Positions 39,871 through 49,133 are shown, numbered from the stretch's first letter. The stretch: DNA of 64,000 nucleotides from Pseudomonas delhiensis (GCF_900187975.1 NZ_FZPC01000013.1:122635-186634), one strand, 5' to 3'. Notes: generated by a model from the letters alone, not told the origin. A program made the numbers and translations.

Positions 39871-40727
39871 GGGATGGGGTATGGCTTTGCTTGCGGGGCT
39901 TGGTGTAGCGCTCCGATCTCCCCCTCGTCATTCCCGCGAACGCGGGAACCCAGTGGCTTGGGGGCTTGGTGTAGCGCGCCGCTCCGAGTGCTCGGATGTT
40001 TCTTGTTTCGCCCCCTCGGGCGAGTCCCTTTTGTCAGTCGGTGGAAGGCCACCCCCGCAAAAAGGAACCAAAAAGGCTTGCCCCGCATACGGGCCCGATA
40101 AAGCCGGGCTACCCTCACGAACTCCCCCGCCACGGAGGCCCGCCCCGACAGCACGTCCCTGTACTGATCGGGGCTCTAGCGACATCCATGTCGCATGACC
40201 TCCTGAGCGCCGGTTTCGCTCGGCCTTCTGAAGGGGCGTTCCGGTGCGCGCGGATGTTTCTCTGGAAACCCGTAGGGCGCATAACGCCTACGGCGTTATC
40301 CGCCATCGTCGTCGGGCATCGGTGTTTGGGCCAACGGCGGATAACCGCGAACGGTTATTCGCCCTACGAGTTTGCCGGCTGACGCTGCGTTATCCGCTTG
40401 CTCGGGACAGCCCCCTCTCCCTTCAGGGAGAGGGCTGGGGAGAGGGAACGGACTTCGCTCACGCACCTCTGCCAACCCTGACGCCGCCCCCCCTCCCTAA
40501 CCCTCCCCCGCAAGCGGGAGAGGGGACCGTCCGGCGTGATGCGAAACCGCGAAGCTCCCGGGCTCCCCGTAGGGCGCATAACGCCTACGGCGTTATCCGC
40601 CAAATCGCGGACAGAGTCCGCGATTGGACTCACCGGCCACGCCGGACGTCCCGGTGGCACGAATTCCCCTTGCACCCCGGCGCCACCCGCTGCACCCTGT
40701 GCAGCCAGCGAAGCACCGACCCGCACC
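39871..40727. other. Gene-free stretch with several repeat families
   Basis: About 860 bp without a convincing gene. It contains a TTCCCGCGAACGCGGGAA palindrome near 39932, an A-rich block around 40060-40075, a hairpin pair at 40271-40368 (GGCG[C]ATAACGCC type, then GGCGGATAACCG/CGGTTATTCGCC), CCCTCTCCC palindromes at 40411-40530, and another GTAGGGCGCATAACGCC hairpin at 40568-40601. Short open frames here are low in protein character and cross the repeats. Confidence 0.8.
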
Positions 40728-40943
40728 ATGACCGACACCCCCGATCCCACCCGTTGCCCCCTCTGCGGTCAGCGCAACAGCTGCAGCCAGGCCGACCCGG
40801 ACGCCGACGGCACGCTCTGCTGGTGCTTCCAGACGCGCATCGACCCCGCCGCCCTGGCCCGCGTCCCGCCGCAGCAGCTCGACCGCGCCTGCCTCTGCCC
40901 GCGTTGCGCGCAGGGCCTGCCGCCCGCCGACGAGCCCGCCTGA
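40728..40943 (+). CDS. Cysteine-rich CWC family protein
   Basis: A 71-residue protein with paired cysteines in the order CPLCGQRNSC, LCWC and CLCPRC, the pattern of the small CWC family, presumably a zinc-binding protein. An internal ATG is chosen because the protein motif starts eight residues after it and the longer frame crosses repeats. Its stop overlaps the ATG of rsuA by one base (TGATG), so the two are co-translated. The function is not known; this pairing with a pseudouridine synthase hints at a link to ribosome assembly. Confidence 0.8.
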   Translation: MTDTPDPTRCPLCGQRNSCSQADPDADGTLCWCFQTRIDPAALARVPPQQLDRACLCPRCAQGLPPADEPA

Positions 40944-41638
40944 TGCGCCTGGACCGCCTGCTCGCCAACCTGCCCCGCTTCAGCCGCCAGGACGCGCGCC
41001 TGCTGCTGGCCGCCGGGCGCCTGAAGGTGGACGGCGCGGTGGTCCGCGACGGCCGCCACGAAGTGCGCGAATTCAGCCGCGTGGAACTGGACGACGAGGT
41101 GCTGCAGGCCGGCCGCCCGGCGCGCTACTTCATGCTGCACAAGCCCGCCGGCTGCGTCAGCGCCACCCGTGACGCCGAGCACCGCACCGTGCTCGACCTG
41201 CTGGACGAGCCGGACAAGCACGAGCTGCACATCGGCGGGCGGCTGGACTACAACAGCACCGGCCTGCTGCTGATCACCAACGACGGCCAGTGGTCGCGGC
41301 GCATGACCCTGCCCGGGCGCAAGCTGCCCAAGGTCTACTACATCGAGACCGAGCAGCCGATCGAGGCGCACTACGCCGAGGTCTTCGCTCGCGGCCTGTA
41401 CTTCCGCTACGAGGACCTCACCACCCTCCCCGCGCAACTGGAGATCCTCGCCCCGCGGGCGGCGCGCCTGACCTTGCACGAAGGCCGCTACCACCAGGTC
41501 AAGCGCATGTTCGGGCACTTCCAGAACAAGGTCACCCGCCTGCACCGCGAGCGCATGGGCGGCCTGGCCCTGGACGCGCAGCTGGCGCCGGGACAGTACC
41601 GCGCCCTGAGCGCCGCCGAACTGGCCGCGCTGGGCTGA
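40943..41638 (+). CDS. rsuA: 16S rRNA pseudouridine(516) synthase RsuA
   Basis: A 231-residue RsuA-family enzyme with an N-terminal S4 RNA-binding domain (1-60, MRLDRLLANLPRFSRQDAR) and a catalytic domain where D102 in GRLDYNSTGLLL is the nucleophile. HKPAGCVSATRD and YHQVKRMFGHFQNKV are further family motifs. It converts a specific uridine of 16S rRNA to pseudouridine. RluE/RluF-like paralogues look similar, but size and S4 domain fit RsuA best. It overlaps the CWC gene. Confidence 0.9.
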   Translation: MRLDRLLANLPRFSRQDARLLLAAGRLKVDGAVVRDGRHEVREFSRVELDDEVLQAGRPARYFMLHKPAGCVSATRDAEHRTVLDLLDEPDKHELHIGGRLDYNSTGLLLITNDGQWSRRMTLPGRKLPKVYYIETEQPIEAHYAEVFARGLYFRYEDLTTLPAQLEILAPRAARLTLHEGRYHQVKRMFGHFQNKVTRLHRERMGGLALDAQLAPGQYRALSAAELAALG

Positions 41639-41722
41639 GCGCCTGCCGTCCGGCATCGCGAATTGCAGGGGCGGCACGGCCGCGACTAAGCTGCGAGGAC
41701 GCCCGCGCATCGAAGGAATACG

Positions 41723-42760
41723 ATGAAGATCCTGTCTTTCGCCCTGCTGCTGTTCAGCCTGGTCGCCCTGCCCGCCGTGGCCACTTCCAGCCATGGCTCG
41801 CCGCTCAACGACCTGCAGGCGGCGCTGAAGAAGCTCAAGCCCGGGCAGTTCCTCTGGTACCCGGAGATCTCCCCGCAGGGCCCGGTCACGGTGGTGGTCA
41901 GCCTCACCGAGCAGCGCGCCTACGTGTACCGCAATGGCATCGCCATCGGCCTGGCCACGGTCAGCACCGGCAAGCGCGGCAAGGAAACCCCCACCGGCGT
42001 GTTCACCATCCTGCAGAAAAAGGTCGAATACCATTCCGACCTCTACAACAGCGCGCCCATGCCCTACATGCAGCGCCTGACCTGGGACGGCATCGCCCTG
42101 CACGCCGGCAACCTGCCCGGCTACCCGGCCTCCCACGGCTGCATCCGCCTGCCCATGGCCTTCGCCAAGAAGCTCTACGAGGTCACCGGCTTCAGCAACA
42201 CCACGGTGATCATCTCCGACGCCAAGAGCTCGCCGGTGGAGGTCTACCACCCCGGCCTGCTCGCCCCGCAGGTGACCGAAGGCAAGCCCAGCGGCCCGGC
42301 CAGCCCGGCGGTGGAACCCTACTGGAGCGACCCGGGCGAAGCCGCCGGGCCGATCTCGGTGCTGATCAGCCGCGCCGACCGCCGCGCCTACGTGTACCGC
42401 GGCGGCACCCAGATCGGCAGCGCCCCGGTGGCCCTCGACAACCCCGGCGCGCGCACGGGCGTGGCGGCTTTCTCGCTGCTGGAACGGCCCACCCCGGAAC
42501 AGCTCGCCAGCACCTCGCCGAACCTGCGCTGGAGCGCCGTGCAGGTGAGCAACCCGCAGGCCGGCCTGACGCCCGCCGAACAGCTCGGCCAGTTCAGCAT
42601 GGACGCGCACTTCCTGCGCTCGCTGCTGCTGGCCATGGACGTCGGCAGCACCCTGGTCATCACCGACCTGCCGTCCAGCCGCGAGACGCGCAGCAACCCG
42701 GACTTCACGGTGATCACCACCAACGACCGACAGGCGGTACCGGCATCGATCAAAAAATAG
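41723..42760 (+). CDS. L,D-transpeptidase (YkuD) with a degenerate second domain
   Basis: A 345-residue exported protein with a signal peptide (cut near AVA-TSS). The YkuD domain (about 54-185) has catalytic H127 (HAGN), H138 and C140 (SHGCIRLP), so it can form 3-3 peptidoglycan crosslinks or attach lipoprotein. From about 205 to 330 a second segment repeats the start of the domain: GPISVLISRADRRAYVYRGG mirrors GPVTVVVSLTEQRAYVYRNG. The second copy lacks the SHGC motif. GAAGGA precedes the ATG. It is followed closely by another L,D-transpeptidase-like gene. Confidence 0.9.
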   Translation: MKILSFALLLFSLVALPAVATSSHGSPLNDLQAALKKLKPGQFLWYPEISPQGPVTVVVSLTEQRAYVYRNGIAIGLATVSTGKRGKETPTGVFTILQKKVEYHSDLYNSAPMPYMQRLTWDGIALHAGNLPGYPASHGCIRLPMAFAKKLYEVTGFSNTTVIISDAKSSPVEVYHPGLLAPQVTEGKPSGPASPAVEPYWSDPGEAAGPISVLISRADRRAYVYRGGTQIGSAPVALDNPGARTGVAAFSLLERPTPEQLASTSPNLRWSAVQVSNPQAGLTPAEQLGQFSMDAHFLRSLLLAMDVGSTLVITDLPSSRETRSNPDFTVITTNDRQAVPASIKK

Positions 42761-42840
42761 GCGAGAATCCCCTCAATTTCGCGCACTTGCATGCGCAATC
42801 GAAAACAGACCTTAGGAAGTGACAAAGGGGGAACGGCGCC

Positions 42841-43581
42841 ATGCCGTCCATATCCACCGTCTGGGGGAAACTCCGGCCGCTGCTCGCCGTGGGCGCGCTC
42901 TACGCGCTCGGCAGCAGCCTCGCCCAAGCGGCGCTGCCCAGCGCCGAGGAACTCCACCGCCTGGCTCCGGCCACCAACCTGCAGGCCCTGCGCCTGGCGC
43001 TCAGCGCCTACCAGTGCGCCAACGCCGCGCAACTGGGCGGGCGTGACGAACTGCTGACCGTCATCGACTACTCCAAGGCCTCGCGCGACAAGCGCCTGTG
43101 GGTGTTCGACCTCAAGCGGCGCAAGCTGCTGTTCGAGGAATGGGTGGCCCACGGCAAGAACAGCGGCGACGACCTCGCCACCTCCTTCTCCAACCGCCCC
43201 AACAGCTACCAGTCGTCCATCGGACTGTACCAGACCGGCCAGACCTACCGCGGCAAGCACGGCCGCTCGCTGCGCCTGCTGGGCCTGGAGCCGGGCTTCA
43301 ACGATAACAGCGAAGAGCGCGCCATCGTCATGCACGCGGCCGCCTACGCCGACCCCAGGGTGGTCCCCGGCCTCGGCCGCCTGGGCCGCAGCCAGGGCTG
43401 CCCGGCGGTGCGCCCGCAGGTGGCGCAGAAGCTGATCGACACCCTGGGCAAAGGCAGCTACGTGTTCGCCTACTACCCGCAGCAGGAATGGCTGAGCAAC
43501 TCGCAGTTCCTCGCCGGCGCCAGCTGCAGCCTGGCCAAGGCGCAGAACCTGGGGCGCAGCGCGACCCTGGCCAAGCGCTGA
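42841..43581 (+). CDS. Murein L,D-transpeptidase catalytic domain family protein (YkuD_2)
   Basis: A 246-residue exported protein with signal peptide ending near AQA-ALP. It belongs to the second YkuD-like family: ESxxNR-type block SFSNRPNSYQSSIGLYQTG, HAAAYADP and the catalytic cysteine in GRSQGCPAVRP. It lies 80 bp after the first transpeptidase gene. The two may share a transcript and act on the cell wall, though with different folds in detail. The substrate has not been established for this family branch as far as I know. Confidence 0.88.
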   Translation: MPSISTVWGKLRPLLAVGALYALGSSLAQAALPSAEELHRLAPATNLQALRLALSAYQCANAAQLGGRDELLTVIDYSKASRDKRLWVFDLKRRKLLFEEWVAHGKNSGDDLATSFSNRPNSYQSSIGLYQTGQTYRGKHGRSLRLLGLEPGFNDNSEERAIVMHAAAYADPRVVPGLGRLGRSQGCPAVRPQVAQKLIDTLGKGSYVFAYYPQQEWLSNSQFLAGASCSLAKAQNLGRSATLAKR

Positions 43582-43615
43582 GCCCGCAACGCGCCGAAAC
43601 GCTCTTGGTATCTTC

Positions 43616-44160
43616 GTAGGAGCGAGCTTGCTCGCGAACCGCAAGGCACCGCGTTTGTTCGCGAGCAAGCTCGCTCCTACGAGAAGCCGTGCCTACCTGC
43701 CCCTGGGCAATAGCTGGTGCGGTTCGCGGATGAGATCCGCTCCTACGCTGCCCCACCCGCGCCATCCCCTTGTAGGAGCGCGCCCTGCGTGCGATTTCGC
43801 GGGCAGGGCCCGCTCCTACAGGTTGCCGGGAAACACGGTATTCCTCCCTCGTAGGACCTTGTCCGCGATAGCCGGACGTCCCGGCGCGGTTCGCGGATGA
43901 GATCCGCTCCTACGCTGCCCTACCCACGCCATCCCCCTGTAGGAGCGCGCCCTGCGCGCGATTTCGCGGGCAAGGCCCGCTCCAGGTTGCCGGGAAACAC
44001 GGTATTCCTCCCTCGTAGGAGCGGACCTTGTCCGCGATAGCCGGAAGTTCCGGCGCGATTCGCGGATGAGATCCGCTCCTACGCTGCCCCACCCGCGCCA
44101 TCCCATGTAGGAGCGCGCCCTGCGCGCGAAATAGCGGGCAGGGCCCGTTCCTGCAGGGCC
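43616..44160. repeat. Large REP/BIME array, about 2.6 copies of a 165-bp composite
   Basis: First comes a mirrored pair GTAGGAGCGAGCTTGCTCGC and its complement (43616-43682). Then a composite of several REP arms and the spacers TACGCTGCCC and GGGAAACACGGTATTCCTCC is repeated from about 43729, 43888 and 44058, the last copy partial. The same composite lies inverted at 27409-27570. The 640 bp between the transpeptidase and HlyD genes hold no gene. Confidence 0.9.
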
Positions 44161-44177
44161 TCCGCCGGGAAAAACGA

Positions 44178-44205
44178 ACGGGGGCCGAAGCCCCCGTTTT
44201 TCTAC
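44178..44205. terminator. Terminator of the efflux operon
   Basis: ACGGGGGC and GCCCCCGT pair around CGAA (TTCG on the minus strand, a stable C-UUCG-G tetraloop), followed on the minus strand by TCGTTTTT. It ends the leftward HlyD gene and has a T-run on the other strand too. Confidence 0.85.
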
Positions 44206-44221
44206 CTGACGCGCATTGCGC

Positions 44222-45103
44222 TCACTGCGCCGTCGCGTCCCGGCTGCCCGGGTTGACGATCACCGTGGTGGTGATGCCCGCCGCCAGCAGCACGCCGTCC
44301 GGCACTTCGTCGATGTGGATGCGCACCGGCACGCGCTGGGCCAGGCGCACCCAGTTGAAGGTCGGGTTGACGTCGGCGACCAGCTCGCGGCTTTCCGGGT
44401 TGTCGCGGTCGTAGATGGCGCGGGCGATGCTTTCCACGTGCCCCTTCAGGCGCTGGCCGCTCATCAGCTGCAGCTCGGCCGGGTCGCCCACGGCGATGTG
44501 CGGCAGCTTGGTTTCCTCGAAGTAGCCGTAGACCCAGTAGGAGTCCTGGTCGACCACCGCCATCTTCGCCTCGCCGGCGCGGGCGTAGTCGCCGCGGTGC
44601 ACGTTGAGGTTGGTCACGTAGCCGTCCACCGAGGCGCGCACCCGGGTGCGCTCCAGGTTCAGCTTGGCGGCGTCCAGCGCGGCCAGGGCCTGCTGGTAGT
44701 CGGCCTCGGCGGCGGCGGCGGTGTTGCTGGCGTCGTCCAGGCTCTCGCGGGACACCACCTCGTTGTCCATCGCCGCGCGGCGCCTGGCGTTGAGCTGGCG
44801 CATCTTCAGGGTGGCCAGGCGCGAGGCGACCTGGGCCTCGGCCTGCTTCACGGCGATGCGGTAGTGGTCGGGGTCGATCTGCATCAGCAGGTCGCCCTTC
44901 TTCACCTGCTGGTTGTCGCGCACCGGCACCTCGACCACCACCCCGGACACGTCCGGGGCGACGTTGATGATGTCGGCGCGCACGCGGCCGTCGCGGGTCC
45001 AGGGGGTGTCCATGTAGTTCACCCAGAGGGTGCGGCCGATGAACACGGCGACCACCAGGATGATCAGGGTCGCCAGCAGGCTGAAGACGGATTTCAAGGT
45101 CAT
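44222..45103 (-). CDS. HlyD/AaeA-type periplasmic efflux adaptor
   Basis: A 293-residue membrane-fusion protein: one N-terminal helix (about 5-27), a lipoyl half-motif VAPDVSGVVVEVPVRDNQQV, a coiled-coil hairpin (75-145), the second lipoyl half (VRASVDGYVTNLNVHRGD) and a beta barrel. It links inner-membrane FUSC protein and outer-membrane factor. Sequence type matches p-hydroxybenzoate efflux AaeA. Last gene of the leftward operon, 13 bp after the DUF1656 gene. Confidence 0.92.
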   Translation of the reverse strand: MTLKSVFSLLATLIILVVAVFIGRTLWVNYMDTPWTRDGRVRADIINVAPDVSGVVVEVPVRDNQQVKKGDLLMQIDPDHYRIAVKQAEAQVASRLATLKMRQLNARRRAAMDNEVVSRESLDDASNTAAAAEADYQQALAALDAAKLNLERTRVRASVDGYVTNLNVHRGDYARAGEAKMAVVDQDSYWVYGYFEETKLPHIAVGDPAELQLMSGQRLKGHVESIARAIYDRDNPESRELVADVNPTFNWVRLAQRVPVRIHIDEVPDGVLLAAGITTTVIVNPGSRDATAQ

Positions 45104-45116
45104 GGGTACTGGCTCG

Positions 45117-45332
45117 TTATCGGTAGACGGTCAGGGACAGGCCGCCGAACAGGCAGGCGAACAGGCACACGCGGAACAGCGCCGGGTGCCAGGTGAAGCG
45201 GTACAGGCCGATGGAGGCGAAGACGCGGTCCAGGCCCCAGCAGATCACCGCCGCGACCACGAAGAGCGCGGTGAGGGTCGGCATGTAGACGCCGTGGAAG
45301 GCGATTTCCCGCGGCAGGTCGTCAAGCAGCAT
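45117..45332 (-). CDS. DUF1656 small membrane protein (AaeX type)
   Basis: A 71-residue protein with two membrane helices (about 18-38 and 47-67), beginning with the family motif LPREIAFHGVYMP. Such proteins accompany FUSC/HlyD efflux pairs; AaeX is the E. coli example, with no assigned biochemical role. The ATG overlaps the end of the FUSC gene by 11 bp; an alternative ATG nine codons earlier would overlap more. Confidence 0.88.
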   Translation of the reverse strand: MLLDDLPREIAFHGVYMPTLTALFVVAAVICWGLDRVFASIGLYRFTWHPALFRVCLFACLFGGLSLTVYR

Positions 45333-47502
45333 GGCTGGCGGTTCCTTGGCTGGCATCACGCAGCGGCGACTGCGGGTCGAGCAGCGTGGTGCGGATGAAG
45401 TGCAGGTAGCTGACCACCCGGCGCAGGGGCGAACTCTCGAAGTCCGGCGCGCACGGCTCCTCGGTGGCCTTGGTGGTGAGTATGGCGTGCTCCACGGCGG
45501 CCAGGGCGCGCTCGCGGTTGGCCTCGCCCGGCTGCATGAACAGGCGGATCAGCGCCCGGCCCATGCTGCGGATGGCCTGGCGCCAGGGCATGGCCTCGGC
45601 GTAGCAGGGCTCGTCCGGCAGGCGCTCCTGCTCGTTGCGCAGCTCGATGACGGCGTGGCCCACCTCCAGCACCAGGAACATCCAGCGCAGCAGGCCGCGC
45701 TGCACGTCCGGGCGGCGGGCGGCGACGCCATAGGCCTGGTTCATCAGGTCGCGGGTACCGCTCTCGAAGGTGGCTTCCAGGCCCGCGCCCCTGCCGCTGA
45801 TGGCCTGCACCACGCGCATGCGCAGGTCCTTCTCCAGGCGCCGCCACAGCCAGGCGCTGGTGGGCGGCAGCAGCACCGCCACCATCAGCGCGGCGCAGCT
45901 CTGCGACAGCACCAGGGCGATGTACTCGTTGAGCATGCGCCCGGCGTCGTAGACGGTCATGTTGGCCGGGATGGCGCCGAAGCTGAAGAACACCAGCAGG
46001 CCCAGGCCGTAGCCGCCGTAGGCCGGCTTCACCGAGAGGAAGGCGCCCAGGGCGAACACCGGGGCCAGGGCCGCGCACAGCAGCGGGAAGCCGTCCAGGT
46101 GGGGGAACACGAAGAAGGTCTCGGCGAAGCCGAAGATGGCCGCGAAGAAGGTGCCCACGGCCATCTGCATGGCCAGCCTGGCCGGGTCCGGCACGGCCGA
46201 GACCAGCGCCGCCACCGCCGCGGCGTTGAGCACGAAGGTGCTGCCGCTGGGCCAGGCGGTCTCGATCCAGAACAGGCCGAACACCAGGATCATGAGGGTG
46301 GTGCGCGCCCCGGCGACCAGCGAGCCGACCAGGTTGGCCTTGGGCGAGAAGCCGAACTTCCAGTTCTCCCGCTCGTGGCGGTGGTCGGCCAGGGAGGCGT
46401 GGGTCAGGGCGTAGTTGTGCAGGTCGGCCACCAGGCGGTAGAGCAGCTCGGCGGCGGTGTTGAAGTCCAGCCGCTCGCCCACGTCCTCGACCTTCTCGCG
46501 CACGCTGGCGCGGGCCTCGCGGATGCGCTGCATCAGGCGCTGGCGGCGCATCTCCAACTGCTCGGCCAGGGCCGCGGCGTCGCGGTCCAGCAGCGGCTTG
46601 CCCTGCCACGGCCCGAGCACTTCGCGCAGCTCGTCCAGGCACGGCTCCAGGGCTTCCAGCACGCGCTCGCCGCCCTGGCTGCGCAGGCGTTCGAGCAACT
46701 GGTGCAGGGCGTGGTAGCGGGTGGTCAGGACCATGAACTCGTTGTTCAGGCGCGCCAGGCGGCCGCTGCGCAGGCGCATGTGCGGGTCCTCGAAGCGCGT
46801 GGCGCTGCGCAGTGCCTCCAGGCCCACGGCCTGGGACACGAAGTTGACGTTGGCCGCTTCGAAGCGCTGGCGCTGGCCGCCGCCGAGGTTGTCGAGGACG
46901 AACCAGGCGAAGGCGCCGAAGCGCTGGTACAGGGCGTTGCGCATGGCCGCGGCGGAGGTCTGCGGCAGCACCACGGCGCTGACCACGGTCGAGCAGAGGA
47001 TGCCCAGGCTGATCTCCAGCACCCGCCACACCGCCGACATGAAGGCGGCTTCCGGGTGCAGGGTGGCCGGCAGGCCGATGAGGGTCGCGGTATATCCGGC
47101 CAGCACGCAGGCGTAGGAACGGAAGTCGCGGTAGCGCGCGGCGCCGGCGGTGCAGGCGCCGACCCACAGCGCCACCACCAGCAGGAACAGCACCCGCTCC
47201 TGGGCGAACACGGCGATCAGCGCCACCATCACCGTCAGCCCGACCAGGGAGCCGAGGATGCGGTAGAAGCTCTTGGCGAACACCTGGCCGCTCTGCGGCT
47301 GCATCACGATGAACACGGTGATGGTCGCGGTGCTCGGCTGCGGCAGCTCCAGGCGCATGGCCAGCCACAGGGTGAGCATGGCGGCGCTCAGCACCTTGGC
47401 GACGTAGACCCAGGTCACGCCGTCGCTGCGCGCCCACTCGAAGAAGGCGCGGCGCACCTCCTCCAGCGGCGAGCGGGTCTGCAGGGCTTGGCTGTTGGCC
47501 AT
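45322..47502 (-). CDS. FUSC-family inner-membrane transporter (AaeB type)
   Basis: A 726-residue transporter with two membrane blocks (about 35-185 and 390-540) separated by a long cytoplasmic helical region, and a C-terminal soluble domain. PQPSTATITVFIVMQPQSG at the first block is the FUSC signature; WPSGSTFVLNAAAVAALVS is its counterpart in the second. It should pump aromatic carboxylates or related toxic compounds, energised by the proton gradient. The start lies one base after the stop of the outer-membrane factor gene, so the operon is tightly packed. Confidence 0.93.
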   Translation of the reverse strand: MANSQALQTRSPLEEVRRAFFEWARSDGVTWVYVAKVLSAAMLTLWLAMRLELPQPSTATITVFIVMQPQSGQVFAKSFYRILGSLVGLTVMVALIAVFAQERVLFLLVVALWVGACTAGAARYRDFRSYACVLAGYTATLIGLPATLHPEAAFMSAVWRVLEISLGILCSTVVSAVVLPQTSAAAMRNALYQRFGAFAWFVLDNLGGGQRQRFEAANVNFVSQAVGLEALRSATRFEDPHMRLRSGRLARLNNEFMVLTTRYHALHQLLERLRSQGGERVLEALEPCLDELREVLGPWQGKPLLDRDAAALAEQLEMRRQRLMQRIREARASVREKVEDVGERLDFNTAAELLYRLVADLHNYALTHASLADHRHERENWKFGFSPKANLVGSLVAGARTTLMILVFGLFWIETAWPSGSTFVLNAAAVAALVSAVPDPARLAMQMAVGTFFAAIFGFAETFFVFPHLDGFPLLCAALAPVFALGAFLSVKPAYGGYGLGLLVFFSFGAIPANMTVYDAGRMLNEYIALVLSQSCAALMVAVLLPPTSAWLWRRLEKDLRMRVVQAISGRGAGLEATFESGTRDLMNQAYGVAARRPDVQRGLLRWMFLVLEVGHAVIELRNEQERLPDEPCYAEAMPWRQAIRSMGRALIRLFMQPGEANRERALAAVEHAILTTKATEEPCAPDFESSPLRRVVSYLHFIRTTLLDPQSPLRDASQGTASHAA

Positions 47503-47503
47503 C

Positions 47504-49012
47504 TCAGCGCTCGCCCAGGGGTTTCACGGAAACGCTCTCGGGGACCATCTTCTTCTCGCCCGGGGCGTCCTTGGGCGCCATCAGGCCGCCGCCGAGGGCC
47601 ACCACCAGGCCGGCGTGGGTCTCCAGGCGCGCGGCCTGCACCTGCTGCAGCGTCAGCTGCTGCTGGAACAGGCGGGTCTGGGCGTTGAGCACGTTGAGGT
47701 AGTCGGTCAGGCCGCCGCGGTAGGCCTTGGTGGCGATGTCGTAGGTCTTCTGCGCGGACGCCACCGCCTGCTCGGCCAGGGTCTGCTGCTTCTCCATCGA
47801 ATGGGTGCGGATCAGCTGGTCGGAAACGCCCTTGAGCGCCTGCACCAGGGTCTGGTTGTACTGCGCCACGGCGGCGTCGTAGCCGGCCGACTCCTGGCCC
47901 AGCTGGGCGCGTCGGCGGCCACCGTCGAAGATCGGCAGGGAGATCGCCGGGCCCGCGCTGTAGGTGAACTTGCGCGCGGTGATGAACTCCAGCATGCCGC
48001 CGCCGACGGCGCTGTAGCCCAGGCTGGCGATCAGGTCGACGTTGGGATAGAACTCGGCGCGGGCCACGTCCACGCCCTTGGCTTGCGCTGCGACCTTCCA
48101 GCGCATGGCGACCACGTCCGGGCGGCGCCCGACCAGCTCCAGCGGCAGCGCGCTGGGCAGGCCCGGCTGCCTGGCCAGGGCCAGCTGCGGCCGCTTGAGC
48201 GCGGCGCCGGCGCCCGGGCCCTTGCCGGCCAGGGCGGCGATCTGGTTGCGCGACAGCGCGATGGCTTCCTCGATGGCGTCGATCTTGCGCTTGGTCTCCG
48301 GCAGCGGCACCTCGGCCTCGCTGACCTCGAACTGGGTGCCCAGGCCCCCGGCCAGGCGGCGCTGGGCCAGGGAGAGTATCTGTTGCTGCTGTTCGAGCAT
48401 GGCCTCGGCGATGTCCAGCTCGGCGTACTGCAGCGACATCTGGATGTAGGCGCGGACGACGTTGTTTTCCAGCTCCAGCTGGGCCATGCGCGCCTCGGCG
48501 GCGGTCATGTAGGCCACGTTCATGTAGCGCTCGGTGTTGCTGCGCTCGCGGCCCCAGAGGTCGAGGTTGTAGGAGAAGCCCAGCGCGGCGTTGTTGTTCC
48601 AGCTGGTGGTGTCGGCCAGGTCGCCCGGGCCGTAGAAGTAGTCGGTGGGCCACTTGTGGCGCAGCAGCGAGGCATCGCCGTTGACCTGCGGCGCCTCGGC
48701 GGACTCGGCCACCCCGGCCATGGACAGTGCCATGCGCACCCGCGCCTCGGCCTCGGACAGGCTCGGGCTGTTGTCCAGGGCGGTTTGCACCCAGGCGTCC
48801 AGCTGCGGGTCGCCGAAGGCGCGCCACCACTGCTCGGCCGGCCACTTCGCATCGCGGTTGGCGGACTGGATGGCGGCATCGGTGGCCAGTTGGTCATTGC
48901 CCAGGCGCTGTTCCTGCGGGGCGATGCCATGGGTACTGATGCAACCGGCAATTGTTGAGAAAACGACAAAGGAGCCGACGAACGCCAGTCCTTTCACGAG
49001 GTGACGCGACAC
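47504..49012 (-). CDS. Outer-membrane efflux lipoprotein (NodT/OprM family)
   Basis: A 502-residue TolC-like outer-membrane factor with lipobox TIAGC (C24). Duplicated TolC repeats include WWRAFGDPQLDAWVQTALDNS, LGFSYNLDLWGR and YRGGLTDYLNVLNAQTRLF. A GTG start (VSRHLVKGL) is chosen: AGGACC lies upstream and the signal peptide is then well proportioned; an ATG 20 codons earlier has no ribosome-binding site. First gene of the four-gene operon, divergent from a LysR gene. Confidence 0.9.
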   Translation of the reverse strand: MSRHLVKGLAFVGSFVVFSTIAGCISTHGIAPQEQRLGNDQLATDAAIQSANRDAKWPAEQWWRAFGDPQLDAWVQTALDNSPSLSEAEARVRMALSMAGVAESAEAPQVNGDASLLRHKWPTDYFYGPGDLADTTSWNNNAALGFSYNLDLWGRERSNTERYMNVAYMTAAEARMAQLELENNVVRAYIQMSLQYAELDIAEAMLEQQQQILSLAQRRLAGGLGTQFEVSEAEVPLPETKRKIDAIEEAIALSRNQIAALAGKGPGAGAALKRPQLALARQPGLPSALPLELVGRRPDVVAMRWKVAAQAKGVDVARAEFYPNVDLIASLGYSAVGGGMLEFITARKFTYSAGPAISLPIFDGGRRRAQLGQESAGYDAAVAQYNQTLVQALKGVSDQLIRTHSMEKQQTLAEQAVASAQKTYDIATKAYRGGLTDYLNVLNAQTRLFQQQLTLQQVQAARLETHAGLVVALGGGLMAPKDAPGEKKMVPESVSVKPLGER

Positions 49013-49133
49013 GGTTGAGGGTCCTGGAGGGTGAGCTTGCTGTTTCAGCGTAGAGGATGCCGAAGAAACCATTCGGGCGAGTAAATTCTAGGGAGGCGGG
49101 GCGAAACGGATAAGCCGGCCAATTTGTGAATCT

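Noticed and set aside
39823..40382. Several small open frames after acnB
   Set aside because: They cross the acnB terminator and palindromic repeats, lack ribosome-binding sites and show no recognisable domain.
43616..44160. Possible CRISPR array because of regularly repeated units
   Set aside because: The units are inverted REP elements of unequal spacing with conserved rather than unique spacers, and no cas genes are near.
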